Below, one piece after another: positions 10,801-20,681 of a stretch of 64,000 bases of DNA; the first letter of the stretch is position 1, and each line of letters begins with the position of its first letter. The notes under the pieces were generated by a model that was not told the DNA's origin, searched no databases, and saw nothing but the letters and a program-made list of their open reading frames with translations. The position numbers and the translations under genes are program-made. The stretch is taken from positions 3,349,001 through 3,413,000 of the forward strand of contig NC_003075.7 in the NCBI RefSeq assembly GCF_000001735.4, read 5' to 3'. The DNA is from Arabidopsis thaliana (Eukaryota > Streptophyta > Magnoliopsida > Brassicales > Brassicaceae).

Positions 10801-12255
10801 CGGGACAATTACGGGTTTACGTATTTTTGGCAAGAAAATCACGGATTTACGTTTTTTGGCGGGAAAATCACGGGTTTACGTCTTTCGCGGGAAAATCACA
10901 GATTTATGCTTTTTGGTGGAAAAATTACGAGTTTACTTTTTCTCAATTTTATCGCTTGAATATTTAAGCAATTTGGAAAAATATTGATTTTATTAAATTG
11001 GTTTAGATGTGTTGGTTAAACTTAAATTGGCATTGGTTTAGAGATTTTAGTTGGTTTAATTCAATTTTACAAAACTTGATGGGTTAATTGGGTAAACTAT
11101 TAAAACCATTAACCATTACAACCCAACTCATTTTGTTCATCAAACCAATTAACCCAATAACTCATTTGACCCATCAACTCATTTAAGTCAAAAATTTCAA
11201 CTCATTAGGGTTTTTGGGTTGAGTTGAGTTGAGTTGACCCATGAATTTTGACCCATTTTGACACCCCTATATATGTACATATATTTTGTAAACTAAAATT
11301 TGTAACGAAAAATGTTCAAACAGATTGTGTTTACTTATGTTTTTAAAAGATAAAAACCTTAAACCACATTGATAATAGAAATTATTTTATAACTTTTACT
11401 AAAAGTTAAGGGTTTAAAACTCCAACTTAAAAAGGGGGATTTTAAATGTTTTTAAAAATTGTTTTGGTTTCTCATCCCTTTTTTCTTTTTCTTACAATTG
11501 ATTTTTTGAAATTTTATTTATTTTACTTTCACCAAGATACAGTAGTAAAATTGTAAAACAATTTGCTAAGTTGAATTAAATCTGCTAAAAATCATAACTA
11601 TTTTTTCTGATGTTGAAGACAGATATAACATTATCGACCTAGTGTTATAGATCGGCTAAACATTATTCTTCCTCCTCATTATATTAATATTATACATTTA
11701 TTTACTACATTTCATATATACAATCTTAAAAATTCGTCTCTGTCTATGTTAGGAATGAAGCTGGTTTGTGAATCGGAGAAACATGAGTGGGCAAAGGAAA
11801 ACAAAGTGGTTGGTTGTGGTTACGATCCGAGGAAGAAGAAGGTTTACTTCACAGTTAACTCACACCTGGTTCATGTTATTAACTGTAAAGCAGACGAGTT
11901 CGGGACACCTCTATATCCCACTCTTGCTTCCAACACAGAGGCCAGAGTTCTTGTCAACTTGGGGCAATCTCCATTTTATTACAGCCCGGCAAACGGGCAG
12001 CGGACATCAAACCCATGTGCTGGTGCTGTAGCCGGGCTCGAGGACAGCAAAGAGCTCTTCTCCATTGGAAGAATAGATTCTCACTATTTAAGTAATTTTT
12101 TCATTAACCGAGGAAATAGTGACGAGATTGCAAGCGGGAGGGCCACCGTGGGAAATAGTCATAGACGTAAGCTTGACTATGACGAAGAATCCGATGCTGA
12201 TCTTTTTGAGATTGCGCTTGAACGGTCTGGAAAACTAAATCCGTCCAAGTTATAA
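7870..12255 (+). CDS. SPRY-domain protein with N-terminal membrane anchor (two exons: 7870-8767, 11753-12255)
   Basis: Exon 1 (898 nt) ends at GATG before a GTACGT donor. Exon 2 (503 nt) starts after an acceptor ending GTTAG. The joined frame is open and encodes 466 residues. Residues about 8-27 form a hydrophobic helix followed by RRWCCLRR, which suggests a type I/III membrane anchor with a basic cytosolic flank. The rest is a plant SPRY domain: GWTRFGFAVHEP, then ASIGFQSDGAIYLDG across the splice site into MKLVCESEKHEW, then VVGCGYDPRKKKVYFTV and GTPLYPTLA, ending VLVNLGQSPF. SPRY domains bind partner proteins; the partner here is unknown. The C-terminal 70 residues are polar and acidic. 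No stop or frameshift is seen, so the gene looks intact despite a 2,985-bp intron filled with transposons. Reading on past 8767 runs into intron sequence. I do not assign a symbol. Confidence 0.85.
9195..10233 (+). mobile_element. Non-autonomous Helitron (1,039 bp)
   Basis: The 5' end is TCTATATATACG and the 3' end is CTAG. The element sits exactly between an A (9194) and a T (10234), as expected for Helitron insertion. A perfect hairpin, CCCGCGGTATACCGCGGG (10205-10222), stands 7 bases before the terminal CTAG. There is no coding sequence. Two diverged tandem copies of a roughly 92-bp unit (GAACGGGGTTAGATGG type) lie at about 9735-9896. A related decayed copy is at 12780-13300. Confidence 0.85.
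10205..10222 (+). terminator. Helitron 3' terminal hairpin
   Basis: CCCGCGG/CCGCGGG stem with a TATA loop. In Helitrons such a hairpin marks the end of rolling-circle replication. It is not a transcription terminator. Confidence 0.8.
10405..11267. mobile_element. hAT-like MITE with terminal inverted repeats (863 bp)
   Basis: It starts GGGGTGTCAAAATGGGT and ends with the complement, ACCCATTTTGACACCCC. The inverted similarity extends inwards through ACCCAACTCAACTC / GAGTTGAGTTGAGTT. The flanks TATATATA and TATATATG give a 7-of-8 candidate target duplication, consistent with hAT elements. No transposase is encoded. The centre is a minisatellite (10637-10950). Confidence 0.8.
10637..10950 (+). 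repeat. Minisatellite of about 11 units carrying E2F-type sites
   Basis: The unit is about 28-30 bp, of the form GGGTTTACG-TTTTTGGCGGGAAAAT. TTGGCGGG occurs exactly near 10657, 10684, 10713, 10795 and 10854, and TTCGCGGG occurs once near 10885; all fit the E2F consensus TTSSCGSS. Four or five further units have decayed sites. Open frames of about 95 codons here arise only from the repeat and are not genes. Confidence 0.85.
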
Positions 12256-13502
12256 CAATTTAAATGAAGAACATGATCCTCATACATTGTATGCTTATTG
12301 TACAAATAACTAGAGACTCCATGCTAATGCCCCATGCAAATAGTCATTGATAATCAACACTTGAACATAGAATTCTTCCTACCATATTTTAGTAGCTGTT
12401 GTTGATCAGGAATAATGTTCGAGATTTTATGTGTACATCTAAACATTTATGAAACTAATCAAGGCTATCACTCAACCGCATCTTTGTCACCTATGTAAAC
12501 AACATTCCTCAACATTGACATAAAATACAATTAAACTAAGTTTTGTTTTTTAAAAAATACCGCTACAAATATATTTAGTCCAAAAATACCACAAATAGTA
12601 CAAATAATTTCTAGTAATTTATATTTAAAAATTTAGGTTTAGGTTTAGTATTTTGGGTTTGGGGTTTACTTTTTAGTATTTAGATTTTTTTTTTTTAATT
12701 TAGGATTTAGTTTTGAAGGTATAGGATTCAGTTTTAAAGATCTCAATTTTAGTTATCTTGAAGAATTGAAGCTTTAAAAAATTTCAAAATATTATAAATA
12801 TTAAAATTTTATTAAAATATTTTAATATTTAGAATTTTAAAAAGTTAATCAAGTTTTAAATATTATAAATATTTGAACTTTATAAAAAGGTTTAACATAA
12901 TAAATATTTCAAAATAAATTAATACAAGACAGTATATTATGGGTGATATCCTAAATATAACAATCAAAATACAATTATAAAGTTTGGATCGAGAATAAAA
13001 GTTTTTGATGTTTCAAATATGATAAACATTTGAAATTTATTGGAAAATGACAATAATTTTTAATTTTACGAGACAGGATTATATGGTGGGACGGGTTTGG
13101 ATTAATATTAATATGGGTTAATATATACTATGAGTGAAATCCTAGAATTTACAATCAAAATACAATTAGACAATTTTAAAAACAAGAAACAAACAATAGC
13201 ATGTATATATATAGAGATTATCTTAAAAACAAAAAATCATTTTTTATAAAAATTTCGGCCCATGATATACCGCTTAATATATTATTCATATATAAATAAT
13301 ACTAACTAAAACAAAATCTCTAACTTTCTTAACGAAAATATAAACTTGCGGTAAACTATGTGGAAAGGCTGATAATATAATAACACGAGGGAGGACGGAC
13401 ACTTTGTGGAAAAAGTAACAAACTTTCGGCAAGCAATATCTAAGTGGCAAAAATATTTGACATTGTATGTAATATATTTCTATTTTTACCGTTATTAGTT
13501 AT
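12256..13502. other. Downstream of the SPRY gene: AT-rich, decayed Helitron-like sequence
   Basis: Bases 12256-12540 are probably the 3' UTR and flank of the SPRY gene. Bases 12780-13300 resemble the intron Helitron (GGTGGGACGGGTTTGGATT, then AAATCCTAGA..TACAATCAAAATACAATTA) and end in a worn GATATACCGC hairpin arm near 13260. No gene is seen. Confidence 0.5.
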
Positions 13503-14704
13503 GATTTATATATAGGCTTAGAATCTTTTTAATATTTTTAGAGTCTTTTTAGAATTTTTAGAATTTTTTCACGTGTTTAATAGACTAAGAAAAGAATGGA
13601 GATAAAGAGACATTTTAGAACAAAAGCTGAAGAAACGAAGCTGAAGGACGAATTCAATTCAAAATCAAGTTGAGAGTGTTGATCTACACACTCTTGGTGT
13701 CGATCGACACCAATTGCGGCCCATAAAAAATCCAAGACGGTGTCGATCGACACCAGTTGCGGCCCATAAAATGTCCAAGAAGGTTTAGCGTTTGAAGAAT
13801 TGGAAGTTTGCCCCAAAAGATTTCTCTATTAACATTATCGGTCCATGCACGTATAGAACAAATATAGTTTTCAAGGTTACTGTTTAGACCTAATCTTTGG
13901 AGACTAAGCAAGTCATACATTGAAAATCCTTTTTATCAGAGTCTCGTTAAAGATTTCAATACCTTACAGTGAAGAGATCTTTTCTAAACTCTTTTCTACT
14001 TTTGATTTACTTTATGCTTTCTTATTCAAACATGTTATATGTTTCGATGATCGTGTCTGAGTAGTCTTGTTAGGGTTTGGGTTTCTCATTAGGGTTGTAG
14101 ATGATTTAGTAGATCGCCCACCTGTTAGGATTCTTCATCTTTGGTTGTTCTTAATGCTAGTTCTAGAGTAGCTAACTAGAATTTGATTCCAAGTAATAGG
14201 TAAATTCCTGACGACTGTCTATTACCAGAACTACTATGTGACGAGCCGGGTTTTTAAATGTTTAATAAGAATCGGTCTATTTACTTAGGTGAAGTTATTA
14301 AACTCTATTAGCATGCATGTTTAGGATTAGGGATTTGTGGACCGACATTCAGAATCTTTAGTATTAAACATAGTGAGTAATGCAGACACGCTACCGGTTA
14401 CTCTATGATAGTGATTTGAGTTCAAGAACGGTTCGATAACATCCTAGTCATAATTATATCTATTAATCAGCCTTTTCCTGAGATTACCCTAAGCCTAACG
14501 TTTTTATCTTTTAAACTTTACATCCATCTAATCTGCTTTTTGCTCGTTTTCTTATATGTATTTTTCTCATTACTTGTTTAACTTAAATCTCGATACTTAA
14601 ATCTATTATGTGCACGAAAGAGCTTTGTGAATTCGATCCCTAAGTGCTGCAACTGACCTCTTAATTTGAGAGAGTAGTTAAGGGTTAATTAGACCACTAT
14701 ATCA
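13503..14704 (+). repeat. ATH2 5' LTR (about 1,202 bp)
   Basis: It begins TGATTTATATATAGG and ends TATATCA, just before a worn tRNA-Asp primer site at 14709-14721 (TGGCTCCGTTTTC, 3 mismatches). It contains two perfect GGTGTCGATCGACACC palindromes (13696-13711, 13739-13754). The same LTR family occurs on the minus strand at 55018-56166 and as a fragment at 20497-20681. Confidence 0.75.
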
Positions 14705-14831
14705 AATTTGGCTCCGTTTTCAAAGTTCTTGGGAATCACCATTAGGTTTAGTTTAGATATTTTGTCTAGACTTTATTTTTCTTTTGATACTTACGCGTTT
14801 CTTGTTTTTCTTCTCTTCTGTGTTTCAGTGT

Positions 14832-15985
14832 ATGCCTAGGCAAACCAGAACCTCAAAGAAAAAAGACCTGATCAACTTGTCTACACTTGATTTAGATAAA
14901 CTAGAACTCACCAACCGCAAAACTCAGAAATTAGCAATGCTCGAAGGAAAGATCAGAGCTGATAAACAAGGAGTTTTGAGGGATGACGACGGGTAAGCCT
15001 ATAATGAGACTGGATTATCATGGACTCATCCACGTGAGGATCTAATAGAGGAACATCCACAGATCCTAGACGCAGCTAATCAGCAAGGTGCAGAACCTCG
15101 TCGTACTCTTGGAGATTTCAAAAGGCCAGACCTATTCTATGTTAATCGATCAGCGATTGAATTCCCCCCCCCCCTCCCCCTTTCTAGAGAGATGACTATG
15201 AGCTCAAGCTTGGCTATTTCGCTTTAGTATGCCATCATCCTTTCCATGACTTATCTCACGAACAACCAATGGACCACATCGAGCGCTAAAAGATATAATG
15301 CTCAGCATCAGGGCTAATGGAGTCTCTGAAGACTACCTACTGTGCAACCTTTTCCCTTACTCACTTGCTGTGGAAGCCGCTTCTTACTTGAAGCAACTGA
15401 AGGCTATTTCACTAACCTCCTGTAGAAGTATCAAGAATGTTTTCTTGAATAACTTCTACGATCATGCTAAGTCTGAAGATCTGCACAACAAGCTTTCTAC
15501 TTTCACTCAAGGACTTGAAGAAGCTTTCATGGCAGCTTTGGTTAGATTCAAAGAGTATCAAAGAGACTGTCCGCATCATGGCTTCAGTGAGGTACAACTT
15601 CTAGGTACCTAGTAGATTGGAGATACTAGATGGCTCCAGATTAAGCGAGCAATGGTAACTTCAACACCAAATATCCTGCATATGCTATAGATTTGATAGA
15701 GAATCATGCAAGTAACAACAGTACAAAGAATGCAGACTTCAAGAGGAAGAAGATTGCATGAGCTGCTTCAATAAACTAGATGGATGAAGTGAATACTAAG
15801 TCAATTCAGTCCACAACCTACTTACACGGAAGAAGCATGTCCACTTTGCTGTAGAAGCAGAGACTATAGAGCATGAGCCTTAGCCAGACAAATGTGTTTT
15901 CTACATTCATGGTCAGGGTTACGGAAAGTTTGGTCGGCCACATGGCGACTGATGTGTGTTTTATTTCGCCTCAGGCTTTAACCGT
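14832..15985 (+). pseudogene. ATH2 gag remnant (Athila)
   Basis: The start is MPRQTRTSKKKDLINLS at 14832. A TAA interrupts the frame at 14994-14996. Later, 15298-15612 encodes a recognisable gag core: SEDYLLCNLFPYSLAVEA, NVFLNNFYDHAKSEDLHNKL, then FKEYQRDCPHHGF, equivalent to the [13 protein letters not shown] of ATH1. Stops and frameshifts are frequent, and a C-run at 15164-15180 lies in the middle. After about 15960 the sequence changes to a Tat element. Confidence 0.7.
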
Positions 15986-16008
15986 AAGGACAACACGACA
16001 ATCAGCGT

Positions 16009-16340
16009 ATGCTTGACGAGTTAGATCTGATCGATGAATGGATAGATTCGGCTCTAGTCGAATACAAAATTACCAGAATGAAACGGCTCGATACTACAAT
16101 TCAAATGTCCGGCAACGGAAATTTCATGAAGGAGATCGGGTTCTCCGCAAAGTATTTCAAAATACTGCCGAGCCAAACGCTGGGAAGCTTGGGGCAAACT
16201 GGGAAGGACTGTACTTAATCTCGCCGATTTACAAACTCGCCGATTTAAAGGGTTGTCTGACCCGGTGTCTACAAACTCGCCGATTTAAGCGGCAAAGCCA
16301 TTCTTAGATCCTGGAATGCCATGCACCTTAGAAGGTACTA
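16009..16340 (+). pseudogene. TAT1 integrase C-terminal fragment
   Basis: Across two frames it encodes DEWIDSALV and [36 protein letters not shown]. This aligns with the integrase C-terminus of TAT2 (DERRDQAMIRVQNYQQAAARYYNSN) near 47490. The catalytic core is absent. A 20-bp piece, CTACAAACTCGCCGATTTAA, is partly duplicated near 16226 and 16270. Confidence 0.8.
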
Positions 16341-17036
16341 CAACTAAATCTGAGAAGCATAAACTTGAACTACGAGGTGGCTTGATCCCCCCCCATTAAA
16401 AAAGAGGAATGGGTCTGTATATCCATACTCCCACTTTTATTTATCTTGTAAGTTTTTACTTCGGCATAAATAATAGTTCTACTTCTCATATTTTCATACT
16501 ACAACGAGCGACAGCTAGGAGTATCTTTTACGTCCATTCAGTTACAGCGCGCTATATAAATATTCGAGTTAGAACTTGCCGGAAATACTTCGCGCAAAAT
16601 CTTGTTCTATCTTTAGAAAACCCGATTAAATCTTAACACCGGTACCCTACCTCGTTGCTAAACGCTACCAAAGAGTGAGTCGGATCGAGTCGCAACCGAA
16701 ACAATTTTCACTAAAAACTTAAACCCAGTTCATTCACACTGGCACTAACCAATAAAGCGCTACGGAATTAGCAAGCAATTCTCCGAAAGAACGACACGAT
16801 TAGATTACAACAAACAAATAGAATGCATCAGGGTCATAGGAGCGAAACCAAGTTCTTAAAGAAAAATAAGTGGATAAAGCCATCCAGGCATAGGTTCTAT
16901 AGAAATATGGATAAAACCGTCCAGGCACAAAGTCTTAAGATAAAAGCCGTCCTACCACGAATATTTACTCAAGCTGTTCGATCAGGAGAATGCCTACGGC
17001 AGGCAAGTACGATCCAGACTGATCGGTGACCCCCAC
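16341..17036. other. TAT1 non-coding region between integrase and antisense gene
   Basis: It holds AACTACGAGGTGGCTTGATCCCC (16368-16390), similar in inverted orientation to the repeats of TAT2 at 47090-47215. I see no gene. Confidence 0.5.
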
Positions 17037-19502
17037 CTAATCCGCAAGAGTCTCGACCGATCTATTACCTCGAGGGCTTAGAGGAGCTGGTTCAGGAGCA
17101 GGGGCTTTGAGCTCTTCCTTCAGTTCAGATGTGAGACGAACAAGGTTGACCTCTGCATCGGCGAAATCCTTCAGCCACTCCTCGACCTGTTTTTTCTCGG
17201 TCGCCAAAGATCTGCCATCTTCAAGCGCCTTGATCAGTTGTGGATTAGCCCACGCTTGGGACAAATACATAAACTGGTCGTTAGCATCCTCGAAGAGCAA
17301 CATCTTCTCCTCGGCCACCCTGAACTTGGCGGTGAAGGCCTCCGAAGTTCTCGCCTTGCTGTTTGCATAGCCCGAGCCACTTTCATGTTCCTAAGTCCTC
17401 TCGCCTCGGCGAGAAGTCGCCTACAACGAACAACCTCAGAGTCCATCTTCAGGTCGCGCTCGACCATCTTGATGGCATTCTCCTTATTGACCAAGGCTTC
17501 TTTCTCAGCCTCTTCTCTCGCCAATTTTCCCTCGATGGCCTGGGAGATCACCACGTCACTCGCCTGCTCGACCTCTTTCGCCCTGGCCTCAGCTTCAACC
17601 AACTTATTAACCGCCTCCAGATTGTTTTGCATTGCCGAGTTATAGGACTGGACCATCCCATTCATCTAACCAACGGCCTGAAACAAAAAGACAGACATCC
17701 ACGTTCATAATAGCTCGGAGAACGCGCCAAGTAGCTAAAATGATTAAGGCACTTACCCTTAGAAAATGTGACGCCGTCTCAGCGTACTTTCTAGACTCCA
17801 GTAGAGTATCTGAAGCCGGAAGTAGGCTACTCGCGCACTTTCTGAGGAGATTCGCCGAAGCAGCCTTATCCTCAAAAATAGGAGGCTTGTCCTCCCTTTT
17901 CGCTGCCTTCTTCTTCTTCTTCTTCTTCTTCCTTTTCTTCTCCTTGGAGTCGTCAACCTGTGGACGTTTTCCCGAGGCCTTGTCGCCGGTCGGAATCGCG
18001 ACGATCGCTTGACTAGCTACTTCAACCGGCGGATCTGTCAGAGATAAGCCGGTATCACCCACCTCAGCAGGCTCCGACGCGGCAGGCAAAACAACCTCAA
18101 GAGTAACTTCCCAATCCCTGGCTGTATCGGGATCGACATTCACACTCTCGGCAGCATGTTTCTCTTTCGCGACACGCTTCTCCTTTGCGGCAAGCCTCTT
18201 CCTCTCATAAACCTCCCTTATTGTAGGTTTGCTAGTGTGCATGTCGATGAAGAATTGGGGTCGGTGATCTGAAGATTCTGAGCTGGAGGGGCAAGAAACG
18301 CCGTGAAACAATCGAAGCGCTCGTTCAACATGCTCTCGAGAGAAATGCTTTGTCCAGTGGCACTTCCGGGCGGATAACCCTTGTTGATACGAGAGGAGAT
18401 CTTCGGGACATGGCTCAAGGAATCAAATTGGGCGATCTGCGATAAAGTAAAGTATGTAAGCAAAAAATTATATCAATCACCTCGGGCACGAATAAATAAA
18501 CCATAATATCTAAACTACCCAAAAGTCCCCATTTTGTCGGAACTTTCCCGAGGAGATCATCGAGAACAACATCTTCTAAAGCCACAAAGAAAAAGTAGTC
18601 GGTGTAGGCATCATCTTTGCTCGGGTAACCCTCGATAATGTTCCTGTTTTTAGCAGAAGAGATGTAGTATCTGTCTGCCATGGACTTCGAGACTTGCCGG
18701 ATCTCTAAATAATTCCTTAGATGTGCAAGCGTGACCTTGGTTTTGGTCTCATAGCCACGCACCAATATCCGAATGAGATGCCTCAAAGATCGGGCCGTTA
18801 TCTGAGAGAGGGCTATCTGATACGCGGTCGCGTACTCTAGGACTAGCCTCGGGATCGGCAACCAGAGAAAGCAAAGATAAAAGAATCCCTTGTACAAAGT
18901 GAAGAAACCTTCTGGAGGACTGTCGGCGCGCTCATCTGGGCTTGGAACGCGAGAGTAACTTCGTCGCCAAATTCGAACCTAGCTTTTAAGTGTGATAGCG
19001 ACCGCTCGGTGCATAAAGACGAGCCATGAGGATTTGTTCTCACCACCTTTTTATTATTCTTCTTTTTCTTCTTCTCGGCTTTCTCAAAGTCCGTCTGCTC
19101 GAGCGATTGCACGATGTTTTCTGTCTCATCCTGACCAAAGTAAAGATGCTCCTCAATCTTAACTTGGGGGAAAAGTAGCTCGAGCGCATCTTGCCAGTTT
19201 GATGCTCCAGCCTCATTAACAGCTGGAGCGCAGGTTCTGCGGATGAGAGACGGCTCAGGATCTTTAGGCAGGTCCAAGTCCCGAGCAATATTAGCGGTAG
19301 AATCCTCCCGAGCAAAAAAAGGCGCCGCCTCCTCGGAAGCGTTAGTAGATGACACCGCGTCAGTCTCGGAGCCCTCATATGAAGTCTAGACCATTCTTCG
19401 TTTGTGAATTGGGGGGAGATCGTCTCGGTGATTCGAGTCATTGGAATCGACGAGATAATCGGTAGGGGCCGAAAGAGAGGCGTTAGAATGCGAAGAACTC
19501 AT
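17037..19502 (-). pseudogene. TAT1 antisense gene (Tat aORF, gypsy-type transposon domain, PF04195-like)
   Basis: This gene runs opposite to its element. It starts MSSSHSNASLSAPTDYLVDS at 19502 and has an acidic N-terminus with a Lys-rich patch (KKKKKNNKK). A central domain follows with YKGFFYLCFLWLPIPRLVLEYA, as in the plant 'putative gypsy type transposon' family. Next come a second Lys-rich run and a Glu/Lys/Ala-rich coiled coil, ending ETLAD at 17037. A good intron (GTAAGT...TTTCAG, 17678-17756) joins HFLR to AVG in frame; a second candidate is 18437-18480 but is only 44 bp. It is broken by in-frame TAGs (19386-19388 and just after 17677) and frameshifts near 18940 and 17330. A TATA-like run at 19703-19724 lies about 200 bases upstream. 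Antisense ORFs are known in Tat elements; their function is unknown. Confidence 0.75.
17678..17756 (-). other. Intron in the TAT1 antisense gene
   Basis: The minus strand reads GTAAGT at the donor and TTTGTTTCAG at the acceptor. It is 79 bp, phase 0, and joins two stretches that both have protein-like composition. This supports real past transcription and splicing of the minus strand. Confidence 0.7.
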
Positions 19503-19702
19503 GCTTGGCTCGCAACTTTTTGACGAAATGAGGGTCAGAAGATGAGAATTTTCTAACCGGAGAAATAAAAAATTATCTAAAGAGCGGCGGAGATCTACCG
19601 GAAAAAAGAGAACGTTATAAGGAAATCAAGATCAGAGAAGAGAGAGCAAACCTCAAATTTTTCTTCGGAAACTTCAAGTGAACGATTTCAGAGGAAGAGC
19701 TC

Positions 19703-19724
19703 AATATATATAGAGATATAAAGG
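19703..19724 (-). promoter_or_regulatory. TATA-like promoter of the TAT1 antisense gene
   Basis: The minus strand reads TTTATATCTCTATATATATT, about 200 bases before the antisense start codon and 260 bases inside the 3' LTR border. Confidence 0.5.
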
Positions 19725-19970
19725 CGCGTCGGGTCCAAAGAAGTTGATAAAACGCGTCAAAGGCGCGTGAGCTCGGGAGGATACAGCACGCCCGCGCAAA
19801 TCTCGGGAATAAGCGAGACGCTTCCGCTTCTCAAGAAAGAAGGCGACCACACGCAATGGAAGTTTGACCGTTCGAGAAGCTGAAACGCCAAAAGTCACGG
19901 GTTAGGAAGACGGACGGCCAGCTCAGCTATCTTATCCATGAAGCTCGTCATCCTTCTGGTTAAAGACAAC

Positions 19971-20490
19971 GAGCTGGGGGCAAATTGTTGGGATCGGATT
20001 TCACCCAAGTAACCGAGCCAATCGTACAGATACGATCAGCACTTGGGGAGCTAAGTTCGTCACTATTCTGGCTCGGGCTCCAGGAAACACATCCCGAGCC
20101 CGGTGCGGTAACACCTCGAGACCAAGGGAAACACCTCGGATAAACGATAATCGGCTCGGGTGTTATACCAGAAAACACACCCGAGCCAAGCTTAAGTACA
20201 CCTTGGGGATCGCTTGGGCTCGGATTGGAAGGCGCAGTTATACCAGAAAACACACCCGAGCCCAAGATCGTATATCCGTCCGAGGAGAATACTTGTATAA
20301 ATCCGATGAAGGATCAAGATATCATTTCCGGAAAATCCGAGAATGATACTAAAGAATCTCCGAGGATATTATCAAATCTGGAAGTTTTCCCGAAGCTCCC
20401 AAAGAATAAAGAAAATCTCCATTTAGGAAAGAGTAAAGAAAATCTCCATTCGTTTCCTGAGAATACCCGGAAAATGGCTTTTTAATACCT
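19971..20490 (+). repeat. TAT1 polypurine tract and 3' LTR (end uncertain)
   Basis: The polypurine tract is GAGCTGGGGGCAAA, and the LTR starts TGTTGGGATCGG at 19986. Inside are two or three related modules around TTATACCAGAAAACACACCCGAGCC, which fold with GGCTCGGGTGT (near 20151-20186 and 20216-20261). The 3' border is lost at the junction with Athila sequence near 20490. Confidence 0.7.
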
Positions 20491-20496
20491 TGATTT

Positions 20497-20681
20497 ACAA
20501 CCAACCATTTATGCAATTTCCTTATTTACTTTGTTTTATTTTTCTTATACTCTTCTAACTTAGTCTTGATACTTAGCTCATTGTGTGAACAAAAGAATTT
20601 TACGGAATCCAACCCTTAGATACTGCAATCGATCTCTTATTTGAGAGAGAGGTTTTAAGGCAATTTGACTCATATAAATCA
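20497..20681 (+). repeat. Athila LTR 3' fragment (ATH2 family)
   Basis: It matches 14530-14704: TTACTTTGTTTTATTTTTCTTATA, then GTGTGAACAAAAGAATTTTACGGAATCC and GATACTGCAATCGATCTCTTA, then TTTGAGAGAGAGG, ending ATAAATCA. Perhaps it is the 3' LTR of ATH2 after TAT1 inserted. Confidence 0.65.

Larger units (their letters stand above)
8768..11752 (+). other. Intron of the SPRY gene, enlarged by transposons
   Basis: GTACGT donor and TGTTAG acceptor, phase 1 (GAT G|GA). About 1.9 kb of it is a Helitron (9195-10233) plus a hAT-like MITE (10405-11267), which leaves roughly 1.1 kb of AT-rich sequence. Confidence 0.8.
15986..20490 (+). mobile_element. TAT1: 3' part of a Tat-lineage gypsy element, inserted in ATH2
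   Basis: Order on the plus strand: integrase C-terminus (16009-16340), a non-coding part, an antisense gene (17037-19502, minus), a polypurine tract (19971-19983) and the start of a 3' LTR (19986). The 5' half is missing. Athila sequence of one LTR family lies on both sides (13503-15985 and 20497-20681), which suggests insertion into ATH2. The exact left border is uncertain within about 30 bases. Confidence 0.75.

Noticed and set aside
10637-10950. Regular repeats resembling a CRISPR array
   Set aside because: No unique spacers between repeats, eukaryotic context, units simply diverge; it is a minisatellite.
10669-10987. Three overlapping open frames of 81-96 codons with repeated GFTF/GKIT residues
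   Set aside because: They come from the minisatellite whose unit length keeps several frames open; inside an intronic MITE.
12630-12665. Telomere-like TTTAGG/GGTTTAG strings
   Set aside because: Only two imperfect units in AT-rich DNA.
15160-15182. Poly-C run as a possible regulatory tract
   Set aside because: Occurs in decayed gag; likely slippage expansion, as with the G-run at 27755.
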